Below, one piece after another: positions 16,225 through 24,739 of a stretch of DNA of 64,000 nucleotides. How positions within the stretch are numbered: the first letter of the stretch is position 1; each line of letters starts with the position of its first letter. The notes beneath the pieces were generated by a model. That model did not search any database and had not been told where the DNA came from. It was given only the letters and a program-made list of their open reading frames with translations. This DNA comes from Clostridium sp. AM34-11AC. GTDB taxonomy: Bacteria > Bacillota > Clostridia > Lachnospirales > Lachnospiraceae. The stretch lies in the NCBI RefSeq assembly GCF_003435375.1, contig NZ_QWGL01000001.1, positions 1-64,000 on the forward strand, written 5' to 3'. Position numbers and translations under genes: made by a program.

Positions 16225-17436
16225 TTAGCCGAACATCTTTAAGATTCCCGGAAGAGCTTTGATTCCGGAGAATCCTGTGAGCAGTACCACGCACACGCCT
16301 AAAACGATGAGGATCGTCGGATGCTTGTAATCCTCGCCGACGATCTTCTTGTTTCTGCTCGCGAGAAGGATCGTTAAGAGGGTCAGCGGAAGGATCAGTC
16401 CGTTCAACGCGCCTGCAAGTACAAGGAGCGCTGCCGGCTTTCCGAGGATCGCCATGATCAGTGTGGAGGCTGTGATAAATCCGATCACGAACCACTTTTC
16501 GTTCTTCATGATAAACGGATGAAGAGTCTTTAAAAATGAAACCGATGTATAAGCCGCGCCGATGACGGATGTTGTAGCGGCGAAGAAAAGGACAAGACCA
16601 AAGATCTTATATCCGATCACGCCCGCTCCGAGACGGAACGCGTCTGCTGCTGGGTTTGAAGCGTCAAGTGTCACATCTGGATTTGCTGTCACGACACCGA
16701 GAACCGCAAGGAACAGCAGGATCCTCATGATTCCAGAAACGCTGACACCCATTAAAACAGACTGGCGTACATGCGGAAGATCTTTCTTTCCGGAATATCC
16801 GGCGTCAAGAAGACGGTGCGCACCGGAGAATGTGATATATCCGCCGCAGCTTCCTCCAAGAAGCGTGATGAGCGGAAGGACAAGAGCCCCCACATCGCCC
16901 GGATGGAAAATACTGCTCACAGCGTCCCCTACCGGAGGTTTGGATTTGATTGCCACATAGAGAACAACGATGATCATGATGCTTCCAAGATATTTTGTCA
17001 GCTTATCCATGCTGGTCTTCGCGTCCTTGGAGAGGAAGATCAGGATTCCGATGATTCCCGCGATAAAGGTTCCAACCGTCGTCGGAATTCCGAACAATAC
17101 GTTAAGTCCCAGGGCGCCGCCTCCGACATTTCCGATGTTGAATGCCAGACCGCCAAGCGCAACCATGAATGCGATAAAATACCCGAGTCCCGGAAGGACT
17201 TTATTTGCAATATCCTGTCCGCGCATGCCGGACACACCGATCACCGACCAGATATTTAACTGTGTCGTCACATCCAACAGGATCGTACAGACGATCACAA
17301 GCGCGAAAACGCTTTTATACTGAGCCGTAAATGTGGAAGTCTGTGTCAGGAATCCCGGTCCGATCGCGGATGTCGCCATCAGGAACGCAGCTCCCATCAA
17401 GGTCGTCATGTTGCTGTGTTTTTTCTTTTCCCCCAT
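16225..17436 (-). CDS. Nramp-related transporter (YcsG-like) lacking metal-binding motifs
   Basis: A 403-residue protein with about 11 membrane helices, homologous to Nramp transporters. In helix 1 the invariant Asp-Pro-Gly-Asn is Gly-Pro-Gly-Phe (SAIGPGFLTQTSTFTAQY). In helix 6 the Met-Pro-His motif is absent (LGGSCGGYITFSGAHRL). These residues bind divalent metals in true Nramps, so this is unlikely to carry metal. As first gene of a 5-oxoproline operon, the likely substrate is 5-oxoproline or a related organic acid (inference). The frame opens at 17508, but GGGG lies before the ATG at 17436 and the preceding residues are not family-like. Confidence 0.85.
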   Translation of the reverse strand: MGEKKKHSNMTTLMGAAFLMATSAIGPGFLTQTSTFTAQYKSVFALVIVCTILLDVTTQLNIWSVIGVSGMRGQDIANKVLPGLGYFIAFMVALGGLAFNIGNVGGGALGLNVLFGIPTTVGTFIAGIIGILIFLSKDAKTSMDKLTKYLGSIMIIVVLYVAIKSKPPVGDAVSSIFHPGDVGALVLPLITLLGGSCGGYITFSGAHRLLDAGYSGKKDLPHVRQSVLMGVSVSGIMRILLFLAVLGVVTANPDVTLDASNPAADAFRLGAGVIGYKIFGLVLFFAATTSVIGAAYTSVSFLKTLHPFIMKNEKWFVIGFITASTLIMAILGKPAALLVLAGALNGLILPLTLLTILLASRNKKIVGEDYKHPTILIVLGVCVVLLTGFSGIKALPGILKMFG

Positions 17437-17546
17437 AAATGAGTACCCCTTTCGTATCTTTTCTACAACTGATGCCTTGATTTTATCTGACTTTTTAGCG
17501 ATATTCAACTGTATTTTTCAGTTTCGAAAAATCTTTTTGAAATTTT

Positions 17547-17594
17547 CAAAAAAATCGTGCGAATCCGCTCAGTTTTAGCGAGCGATTTCGCACG
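17547..17594 (-). terminator. Terminator of the symporter/two-component operon
   Basis: The stem CGTGCGAAATCGCTC / GAGCGGATTCGCACG (two mismatches, 17556-17594) is followed on the minus strand by A and T7 (17548-17555). It separates the sigma54-type regulator from the 5-oxoproline operon, which must therefore have its own promoter in 17437-17546. Confidence 0.85.
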
Positions 17595-17616
17595 ATGTGA
17601 ATTTTTGCACGTTTTC

Positions 17617-17663
17617 AATTGTTCAGCAGGTCTGCCACCTTGCCGTGCGGGCCGTAAGATTTC
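17617..17663. repeat. Diverged, truncated copy of the 133-bp element (subfamily A)
   Basis: TTGTTCAGCAGGTCTGC...CCGTAAGA follows the first 47 bases of the elements at 40738 and 52411 with scattered differences, then stops. It abuts the stop codon of the response regulator gene (17662-17664). No partner end or target duplication is visible. Confidence 0.6.
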
Positions 17664-19017
17664 AGTCTTCCTTATCAAGTCTTCTCTTCATGGAGAATCT
17701 CGTGATCCCCAAAAGGGCCGCCGCTTTTGTCACGTTGTTTCCGCAGAGCTTCAGGGCCTGGTCCATGTAGATCTGTTCCAGCATGGAGACCTCCTGATCG
17801 AGACTGATCGGTCCTTTCCGAAGATCCTTTAACGCAAACGGCTCTCCTGTCCGGGTATCATCTTTCCAGTCTACCCGCTTTAATTCCACATGTTTTTCAA
17901 GCACGTCCCCCTGACAGAATAAGAAGCAGCGCTCGAAAATATTTTTCAGTTCCCGAACATTCCCTTTCCAGTCATACAAAAGCAGCTCCCGCATAAAATC
18001 AGGATCCACATGGGTGATATTCTTTCCAAACATGCCATTATAATATTTCAGGTAATAATCGCATAGCGCCGGAATATCCTCTCTCCGATCCCTCAACGGC
18101 GGGATCACAAGCTCCATGACATTGATCCGGTAGAAAAGATCTTCCCGGAATTCCCCCTGCTTTACGGCATGTTCCAGATTCCGGTTTGTCGCCGCGATCA
18201 CCCGGGCATCCACTTCGATGTCCTCCAGACCACCCACACGCTTGAACTTCTTATGGTCCAGGAACGTGAGGATCTTTGTCTGCATGGAGAGGGGAAGTTC
18301 CCCGATCTCATCCAAGAACACGGTTCCGCCTGCTGCCAGCTCGATCAGACCCTTCTTCGTCTTCATCGCGCCCGCAAAGGCCCCCCGCTCATAGCCAAAG
18401 AGCTCGCTCTCCATCAGATGTTCCGGAATTGCGCCGCAGTTGATGCGGACCATCAGGTGGTCCCGCCGGTCGCTGCAGGCATGGATCAGGGACGCTGCAA
18501 CCTCTTTTCCGGTTCCGGTCTCGCCCCGGATCAGAACATTCACCGTGGAATTCTTTCCGAGAAGTCCGATGTGGCGCCGGATCCGCATCGCGGCATCGCT
18601 GACTCCGATAAATTCCTGCGTTTTTCCCTTTAGGAACTCCAGGGATTCCCGATCCTGCATCTGGCCAATGCAGCGGCTGGCGATCCGGTCGATCTCGTCA
18701 ATATCAAAGGGCTTTAAAATATAGTCGTAAGCGCCGCGCTTCGTCGCCTCCACCGCCTGGGCAACAGAGCCGTACGCCGTCATCAGGATCACCTGGACCT
18801 CCTCATCGGCGGAACGGAACGTGGAGATCTCGTCGATCCCGAGGCTGTCCTGCAGGCGGTTATCCAGGAGGATCACCTGCGGATGGAACGTTTTCATCTT
18901 CTCGAGAGCGTCCTTCACCGTTTCCGCCGACTGGGTCTCGTATCCCCGGTCCTTCAGGCCTTCCTCCAGTGTAAACCGGATCAGAAATTCATCATCAACG
19001 ATCAGTACCTTTTTCAT
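17662..19017 (-). CDS. Sigma54-type response regulator (NtrC/AtoC family)
   Basis: A 451-residue activator with a receiver domain (VDDE at 7-10, phospho-acceptor Asp52), an AAA+ domain (Walker A GETGTGKE 165-172, Walker B FLDEIGE 234-240) and a Fis-type helix-turn-helix at the C-terminus (NNVTKAAALLGITRFSMKRRL). The sigma54-contacting loop reads GAFAGA (212-217) where GAFTGA is usual, replacing the key Thr by Ala. ATGs at 19035, 19023 and 19017 are in frame. AGGG lies seven bases before 19017, which gives the normal MKKVLIVDDE start. It overlaps the kinase gene by 23 bases. Confidence 0.93.
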   Translation of the reverse strand: MKKVLIVDDEFLIRFTLEEGLKDRGYETQSAETVKDALEKMKTFHPQVILLDNRLQDSLGIDEISTFRSADEEVQVILMTAYGSVAQAVEATKRGAYDYILKPFDIDEIDRIASRCIGQMQDRESLEFLKGKTQEFIGVSDAAMRIRRHIGLLGKNSTVNVLIRGETGTGKEVAASLIHACSDRRDHLMVRINCGAIPEHLMESELFGYERGAFAGAMKTKKGLIELAAGGTVFLDEIGELPLSMQTKILTFLDHKKFKRVGGLEDIEVDARVIAATNRNLEHAVKQGEFREDLFYRINVMELVIPPLRDRREDIPALCDYYLKYYNGMFGKNITHVDPDFMRELLLYDWKGNVRELKNIFERCFLFCQGDVLEKHVELKRVDWKDDTRTGEPFALKDLRKGPISLDQEVSMLEQIYMDQALKLCGNNVTKAAALLGITRFSMKRRLDKED

Positions 19018-20335
19018 GTTCATCCCTGCTTTCAAAAATCAGGCGCACCGTTGTTCCGCAGCCCGGAGCGCTTTCCATTTCCATTTTGCCGTGGTTCTGC
19101 TCGATCAGCCGGTTTACGATCGCCAGACCAAGCCCGACGCCGTTAATGCTCTTCGTGTAGAACGGTTCTCTTGCACGTTTCAGTTCCTCTTCATTCATTC
19201 CTTTTCCGTTGTCGGAGACGCAGAATGTAGTCATACCTCCGTCGGAAGACACTGAGAGACAGATCTTCCCCGTTCCGTCCCGGCTGACCGCCCGCATGCT
19301 GTTTGTCAGAAGATTGTACAGCATCTGGCGCATTTCATTCTCATCGGCAAACACCTCACATGCCGTGCAGTCTGTCTCGAACGCGACATTCTGCTGCTCG
19401 CACTCCTTCGCGTAGATGGATGCCACCTCCCGCAGCACCGCATCCGCCGGAAAGACATGTCTGTTGTTTTCCTTCTTCACCGACAGCGTAAACAGGTCAT
19501 TGATCAGCCCGGTCACCCGGTCGATCTCATGGAGCATGCTGTCGCAGAGAAGCTTTTCATTCTCCTTCACTGCCCGCCCGCCAAGGACCTGGATCCCGGA
19601 CCGGATCCCGGCCAGCGGATTTTTGATCTCATGGGCCAGTGCCGATGACATCCGGCTCGTATACTCCATTTTCGTGTAGTTATCAAGGTTTTTCAGAAGA
19701 TTCTCAAAGGTTCTCGCCAGCTGGCCGATCTCGTCCTTTCTCGCTGTTTCCAGGAAACGGTACTCCCGGAACCCGTCCTTGTTCTCATCGAGCCTTTTAC
19801 ACGCCGCGCTCATGCTGCGGATCGGTTTTGTGATACTCCAGGCGAGGAACACGCTGACCTGTACGATGATCAGGAGACTCGCCACAGCGCCCACAATGAC
19901 GTAATTCTGTTCTTCCAGGATCGCGCTCTCAAATGACTTTTTATCCATCCAGTATTCCAGACGCCACCCCAGGGAATTTCCACTGTCCGTGTACAGGAGT
20001 TCCATATTTCCGTCCGAAATCTCCTCGTTCCCCGTGATGATCGTGCCGTCGGCAGCCAGGATCCGCACCGCCGGATCATGATAGAACTTATACTTCTGCC
20101 GGATCTCCTCTTCACTCAGTTTTCCATGCAGATAGTAGATATCCGCCTCCATGCTGCGGATCGTGGTCCTCGCGTACTCTTTTCTGTCCTTAAGCTTTTC
20201 TGTATATCCATTACACACCGAAATAGCACAGAATGCACAGACCACCAGGATCCCTACCATGATGAACGGCAGCATGACCTCATGCTCGATCCTGCAGAAC
20301 CATGATCGAAACAGCTGTTTTTTCTTTCCGCTCAT
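18995..20335 (-). CDS. Sensor histidine kinase
   Basis: A 446-residue membrane kinase. Helices at about 20-42 and 146-166 enclose an extracytoplasmic sensor of about 100 residues (with HDPAVRILAADGTIITGNEE, a small PAS/CACHE-like piece). A HAMP linker, His235 in SSALAHEIKNPLAG, the N-box (NLLTNSMRAV), NGKGM and GVGLGLAIV complete the kinase core. It is the partner of the regulator at 17662-19017. Its start overlaps the symporter stop by four bases, so the three proteins are made together, suggesting the symporter's substrate is the signal or the target. Confidence 0.93.
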   Translation of the reverse strand: MSGKKKQLFRSWFCRIEHEVMLPFIMVGILVVCAFCAISVCNGYTEKLKDRKEYARTTIRSMEADIYYLHGKLSEEEIRQKYKFYHDPAVRILAADGTIITGNEEISDGNMELLYTDSGNSLGWRLEYWMDKKSFESAILEEQNYVIVGAVASLLIIVQVSVFLAWSITKPIRSMSAACKRLDENKDGFREYRFLETARKDEIGQLARTFENLLKNLDNYTKMEYTSRMSSALAHEIKNPLAGIRSGIQVLGGRAVKENEKLLCDSMLHEIDRVTGLINDLFTLSVKKENNRHVFPADAVLREVASIYAKECEQQNVAFETDCTACEVFADENEMRQMLYNLLTNSMRAVSRDGTGKICLSVSSDGGMTTFCVSDNGKGMNEEELKRAREPFYTKSINGVGLGLAIVNRLIEQNHGKMEMESAPGCGTTVRLIFESRDEHEKGTDR

Positions 20336-21747
20336 TCTTCTGCCCCTCTTTTCTTCTCAAACATCGGGATCACAACATAGACTGCCGCCGCGCACAGTGT
20401 TGCCGGAAATGCCCAGTATATCCGGAGATCCATTTTCCAGAACAGGACAGAGCAGATAAGTCCCGTAAAGAACGCTCCCACCGCCCCGGCTTTCGTTCTC
20501 TGTTTCCAGTACAGTCCCCCGTAGATCAGAGGGGCAAGCGCTGCCGAGAATAATCCCCAGATATCCGCCCCGAAGGACAGCATGTCCTTCGGCGGATTTA
20601 CGGATAAGATCAGTGCAGCCGTGCCTCCCATGAAGATACATACCCGCGCCAGGGTGAGAATCTGCTCCTCCGACATCTTCTTTTTTGTGAGCTGGGCAGC
20701 CACATCGTAGGACAGCATGCAGCCGATCAGGTGAAGCTGGGAGTTCGCCGTTGAGACACAGGCGCCGATCACGCTGATCAGGAAGAAACCGCTGAACGGT
20801 GTGTTCATGAGATTGACCACTGCATAGATAAATACGTCATCCGCGGAGCAGTAATTTTTCAGCTGTGGAAAGAGGATCCGCAGTCCGAGACCGATCTGGG
20901 TCAGTGCAAAGTACAGCACGCACAGGAATATCAGTGCATGCAGGATCATATGTTTTGCGGTTTTTTTATCCTTCGCCGCCAGGATCCTGACCATATACTG
21001 GGGATTCGACGCCAGTCCCATTCCCCAGCCGAAGAACATGGAGATATATACGAAGATTCCAATCTCCGCTGTCTGATTTTCAAAAACGCCCTTGCTCTTT
21101 ATGAGTTCATGCACAGTCTGATCCGTCAAAAACCAGTGTCCCGGAACATTTTTTACGATAACCAGATACAGAACCCCGATGCTCACAGAGAGCATAATCA
21201 GATTGAGGCAGTCCGACTTCGTGACGGAGTTAAAGCCGCCGAAGCTCGAATAGAGGATAAAAAGATAGACAAGAAAGACAGCTACCTTGTAATTGATATT
21301 CAGCAGGCTGGATACCGCGATGCCAAATCCCTTGATCTGGATCATCAGATAGAAAATATAGCCGCAGATCATAAAAATGGCCGATGCTGTTTGCAGAAAT
21401 TTAGAATCATGCTTTTTTCCAATCAGCTGTGGGATCGACAGGACATCATTCTCATATAGCCGGTCCGTCATCAGATACAGGAGACCCGCGCCGATAAACC
21501 ACGGGATGACCGACGACGCAATGACAGAGAGTCCGCTGTGGTATACGTTTCCCGTAAATCCCAGAATCGTCGCCGCGGAGACCCAGGTTCCGACAAATGT
21601 GAAAAACAGGCGTTTTTCGTCATTTTTTCTCTCACCGACGAAAAACTTGGAGAGAGAATCGCTTTCCGAAAAGGAGAGCTTTCCGATGACCAGGAACACA
21701 ACGGAATAGATAACAAAATAGATCAGCTGGATCAGTACCTGGTTCAT
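20332..21747 (-). CDS. Sodium/solute symporter (SSF family)
   Basis: A 471-residue integral membrane protein with about 13 helices, of the SSF (PutP/PanF/SglT) family. Visible landmarks are the TWVSAATILGFTGNVYHSG region in helix 2, YSSFGGFNSVTKSD in helix 6 (the family's GG-V-TD-Q region), NPQYMVRILAAKDKKTAK and GACVSTANSQLHLIG. The substrate cannot be read from sequence. Its ATG overlaps the truA stop by four bases although truA is a housekeeping gene, so the operon has been inserted directly behind truA. Confidence 0.88.
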   Translation of the reverse strand: MNQVLIQLIYFVIYSVVFLVIGKLSFSESDSLSKFFVGERKNDEKRLFFTFVGTWVSAATILGFTGNVYHSGLSVIASSVIPWFIGAGLLYLMTDRLYENDVLSIPQLIGKKHDSKFLQTASAIFMICGYIFYLMIQIKGFGIAVSSLLNINYKVAVFLVYLFILYSSFGGFNSVTKSDCLNLIMLSVSIGVLYLVIVKNVPGHWFLTDQTVHELIKSKGVFENQTAEIGIFVYISMFFGWGMGLASNPQYMVRILAAKDKKTAKHMILHALIFLCVLYFALTQIGLGLRILFPQLKNYCSADDVFIYAVVNLMNTPFSGFFLISVIGACVSTANSQLHLIGCMLSYDVAAQLTKKKMSEEQILTLARVCIFMGGTAALILSVNPPKDMLSFGADIWGLFSAALAPLIYGGLYWKQRTKAGAVGAFFTGLICSVLFWKMDLRIYWAFPATLCAAAVYVVIPMFEKKRGAEE

Positions 21748-22778
21748 AGCGCCCTCCCCGTATATTCCGTTCCGTAGCTGCCGTCATCCAGCCTGCGGAG
21801 TCGGTAATATCCATAACTTTCCGTCTCCGACACCTCATATCCATCCGGAATCGTCACAAACACCTCCTCCGCCCCATTCCGGTATGCCTGATGCACCATG
21901 CGGCGGATCAGGCGGGGGAGTTCTTCGGGTTCGGAGAACCTGATCCGCACGCGGGAAACTCCGTCGGATTCCAAGCTGGTCTGGTCCAGAACAGCGTCCC
22001 AATGTTCATTTCTCGAGGTGATATCCTTTGGGATCTCCCTCTCATACTCGATTCCCACAAGTGTCAGCCCCTTCGCCGGAGCAGTCTGTCCCGCCTCTTT
22101 GCGGTTTCTTGCCTCCAGTACCTCTTTCACATGTTCCGGCTCCCACTCACCGGTTCCGACTTTTAACAGGGTTCCCGCGATGATCCGCACCATGTTGTAG
22201 AGGAATCCGCTGCCGCAAAGGCGAATCGTTACGATGTCCTCATCATTCTTTTTCACCTCGGCCCCGTAGATCGTCCGGACCGTCTCCTCCGCCTGGTGGT
22301 TTGCGGCGCAGAAGCTGATGAAATCATGTTCCCCGATGAGATATTTTGCCGCCTCATTCATCTTTTCCACGTTTAACGGGTAATAGCAGAAATGGGCGTA
22401 GAGGCGTCTTGTCGGGATCTCGATCTTACAGTTTAAGATCTGATACTCGTAGGTCTTTACGCAGTTCTGCTTTCTCGGATGCCAGTCCAGGGGAACTTCC
22501 TCGGATTCCACCACACGGATATCCTCCGGAAGTCCGCGGTTTACCGCGTAACAGAATTTATCTCCCGGGATCCGGCTCTCCGTGTCGAAGACCGCCACGT
22601 TTCCGCGCGCATGGACGCCGGAGTCCGTCCGGCTTGCCCCAATGACGCAGACAGGCTCTTTCAGAAGATCCGAAAGAGCCTTATTTAACATCTCCTCTAT
22701 GGTAACGCCATTGGGCTGGAGCTGCCAGCCCTTGTATGCGGTGCCGTCGTAGGCCACCGTCAGTTTGATTCGTCTCAT
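21744..22778 (-). CDS. truA: tRNA pseudouridine(38-40) synthase with C-terminal extension
   Basis: A 344-residue TruA. The catalytic Asp is D52 in ASRTDSGVHARGN. The N-terminal MRRIKLTVAYDGTAYKGWQLQPN, RGLPEDIRVV and GSGFLYNMVRIIAGTLLKVGTG are standard. The family normally ends near residue 246 (GLTLVGIEY). This protein continues about 97 residues (LIRRMVHQAYRNGAEEVF, VSETESYGYYRLRRL) that I cannot assign. The frame is open to 22886, but GAAGGAAA precedes the ATG at 22778, which gives the canonical start. It modifies positions 38-40 of tRNA anticodon arms. Confidence 0.94.
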   Translation of the reverse strand: MRRIKLTVAYDGTAYKGWQLQPNGVTIEEMLNKALSDLLKEPVCVIGASRTDSGVHARGNVAVFDTESRIPGDKFCYAVNRGLPEDIRVVESEEVPLDWHPRKQNCVKTYEYQILNCKIEIPTRRLYAHFCYYPLNVEKMNEAAKYLIGEHDFISFCAANHQAEETVRTIYGAEVKKNDEDIVTIRLCGSGFLYNMVRIIAGTLLKVGTGEWEPEHVKEVLEARNRKEAGQTAPAKGLTLVGIEYEREIPKDITSRNEHWDAVLDQTSLESDGVSRVRIRFSEPEELPRLIRRMVHQAYRNGAEEVFVTIPDGYEVSETESYGYYRLRRLDDGSYGTEYTGRAL

Positions 22779-22934
22779 AGCTTTATTGTTTTCCTTCTGC
22801 TGTCCGGAAAATCCGGGCAATTCTATTTCTCTGAATATCAAGTTCCCGATTTCGACCATTTTCCACGCGGTGCTGTTCCCCGTCATATCCGGGCTTTAGC
22901 GCTGCTTTTCATCGAAACCGGAGTTAATCATCTT

Positions 22935-23735
22935 CTACAGCAAAACCTTCAGCACGATCGCCGCCGCAAAATACACCAGATACGCCCCATAAACCATACG
23001 GTCCCTCTTCGCGTACTTAAGCGGTTTCATCTTTGTTCTGCCCTCGCCGCCGCGGTAGCATCTCGCCTCCATGGCCATCGCGAGGTCCGTGGCACGGCGG
23101 AATGCGGATACGAAAAGTGGTACAAGAAGCGGTACCATGGATTTCGCCTTCTGGATCAGGTTTCCGCTCTCGAAATCAGCGCCTCTCGCCATCTGCGCTT
23201 TCATGATCTTATCTGTCTCCTCGATCAGGATCGGGATAAACCGGAGCGCAATGGACATCATCATGGACACCTCGTGGACCGGAACGCCGACCTTCTTTAA
23301 AAAGCCAAGGCTCTTTTCCAGACCGTCTGTCAGCTGGTTCGGCGTCGTTGTGAGCGTCAGGATCGTGGATCCCATAACGAGGTAAACAAGACGGATCGCC
23401 ATAAATGCCGCAAACCGGAGACCTTCCCAGGTCATCTGCAGGAAACCGATCTTAAAGATCGGGGTACCCGGCGTCAGGAACAGGTTGAAGCTGACGCTGA
23501 TGAGAAGCAGGAACACGATGGATTTTAAGCCGCGCACCATGAATTTTACCGGGACATTGGAGAGCTTGATCGCCGCGATCAGAAAGATCGTCGCCGCAAG
23601 GTATGCCCAGATATTGTCCGCAATAAATAGTGTTACAATGTATACAAGCGTTCCAAAGAGTTTTGTTCGTGGATCCAGCCTGTGAAGAAGGGAATCTACC
23701 GGGTAGTACTGTCCAAGCGTGATATCTCTTAACAT
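22935..23735 (-). CDS. ecfT: ECF transporter T component
   Basis: The 266-residue transmembrane scaffold of an energy-coupling-factor vitamin transporter. Four or five helices lie in the first 150 residues. The Ala-Arg-Gly motifs of the coupling helices that touch the ATPases are seen in [30 protein letters not shown] and [19 protein letters not shown]. It overlaps ecfA2 by seven bases. Confidence 0.95.
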   Translation of the reverse strand: MLRDITLGQYYPVDSLLHRLDPRTKLFGTLVYIVTLFIADNIWAYLAATIFLIAAIKLSNVPVKFMVRGLKSIVFLLLISVSFNLFLTPGTPIFKIGFLQMTWEGLRFAAFMAIRLVYLVMGSTILTLTTTPNQLTDGLEKSLGFLKKVGVPVHEVSMMMSIALRFIPILIEETDKIMKAQMARGADFESGNLIQKAKSMVPLLVPLFVSAFRRATDLAMAMEARCYRGGEGRTKMKPLKYAKRDRMVYGAYLVYFAAAIVLKVLL

Positions 23736-24721
23736 GTCGTTTCCTCCCCGGCTGTCTTTTCTGTGCTGTCTGCCTTCTCAGAGGCTGTTCCAGTGGCGTT
23801 CCCATGATCTGCGTTCTCGGAATCCGCTCCGGCTGCGCTTACCTGCGCTGCATTTCCGGAACTTTTTCCATACTTTTCGCGCCAGATCTTAAGGATTGCA
23901 TTCTTCGCCTCTTCCACCGTCGTGATATCCGGATCCAGCGGGATCCCCTTGTCGATCAGCTTGTGCACCACATAGGTGATCTGCGGTGCCGCAAGGCCGA
24001 TGGCTTCCAGCTCTTTATAATGGCGGAATACCTCCTTCGGAGTTCCGTCGAAGACCTTCTCGCCGTGGTTCATGACCACAAGACGGGACACATATCGCGC
24101 CACATCCTCCATGCTGTGGGAGACGAGAATGATCGTCAACCCCTGCTCGTTATGGAGCTTTTGTACGAGTCCTAAAATGTCGTCGCGTCCTTTCGGGTCG
24201 AGACCGGCTGTCGGCTCATCTAAGATCAGGACCTCCGGTTTCATCGCCAGAACGCCTGCGATGGCCACTCGGCGTTTCTGACCTCCGGAAAGGTCGAAGG
24301 GAGACTGCTTATAAAAGCTCTCATCGAGTCCCACCATGTCCAGCGCCTCTTTCGCGCGCTTCTCGATCTCCTCCTTCGGGAGTCCCAGATTCTTCGGTCC
24401 AAAGCAGACATCTGAGAATACGTCCACCTCAAACAGCTGGTGCTCCGGATACTGGAAAACCAGCCCCACATGGCTGCGGAGCTCTTTCATGGAATATCCC
24501 TCTTTATAAATACTTTCTCCGTTATAAAGGATATCTCCGCTCGTTGCCTTTAAAAGTCCGTTTAAATGCTGGGTCAGGGTTGATTTTCCGGATCCGGTAT
24601 GACCGATGAGGCCGATAAACTCGCCATCATGGATCGTAAGATTTACATCCTTTAAGGCATACTGCTCAAAGATCGTTCCCTGCCCGTATATATGATTCAA
24701 GTGTTTAATTTCGATTGCCAT
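23729..24721 (-). CDS. ecfA2: ECF transporter ATPase A2
   Basis: A 330-residue ABC ATPase. Walker A is GHTGSGKST (about 35-43), the Q-loop is in [11 protein letters not shown], the signature [13 protein letters not shown], Walker [12 protein letters not shown] and the switch His in VSHSMEDVA. Usual EcfA2 proteins have 280-290 residues. This one carries a roughly 45-residue low-complexity tail of Ala, Glu, Thr and Ser (from about 285). With ecfA1 and ecfT it makes the shared energising module that serves several substrate-binding S proteins. Confidence 0.95.
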   Translation of the reverse strand: MAIEIKHLNHIYGQGTIFEQYALKDVNLTIHDGEFIGLIGHTGSGKSTLTQHLNGLLKATSGDILYNGESIYKEGYSMKELRSHVGLVFQYPEHQLFEVDVFSDVCFGPKNLGLPKEEIEKRAKEALDMVGLDESFYKQSPFDLSGGQKRRVAIAGVLAMKPEVLILDEPTAGLDPKGRDDILGLVQKLHNEQGLTIILVSHSMEDVARYVSRLVVMNHGEKVFDGTPKEVFRHYKELEAIGLAAPQITYVVHKLIDKGIPLDPDITTVEEAKNAILKIWREKYGKSSGNAAQVSAAGADSENADHGNATGTASEKADSTEKTAGEETTC

Positions 24722-24739
24722 ATTTCCACCATTTCTCCA

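Noticed and set aside
17437..17600. Sigma54 (-24/-12) promoter before the Nramp-like gene
   Set aside because: GCACG followed by T-rich sequence resembles half a site, but the spacing to TTGAA is two bases too long and the GG at -24 is missing.
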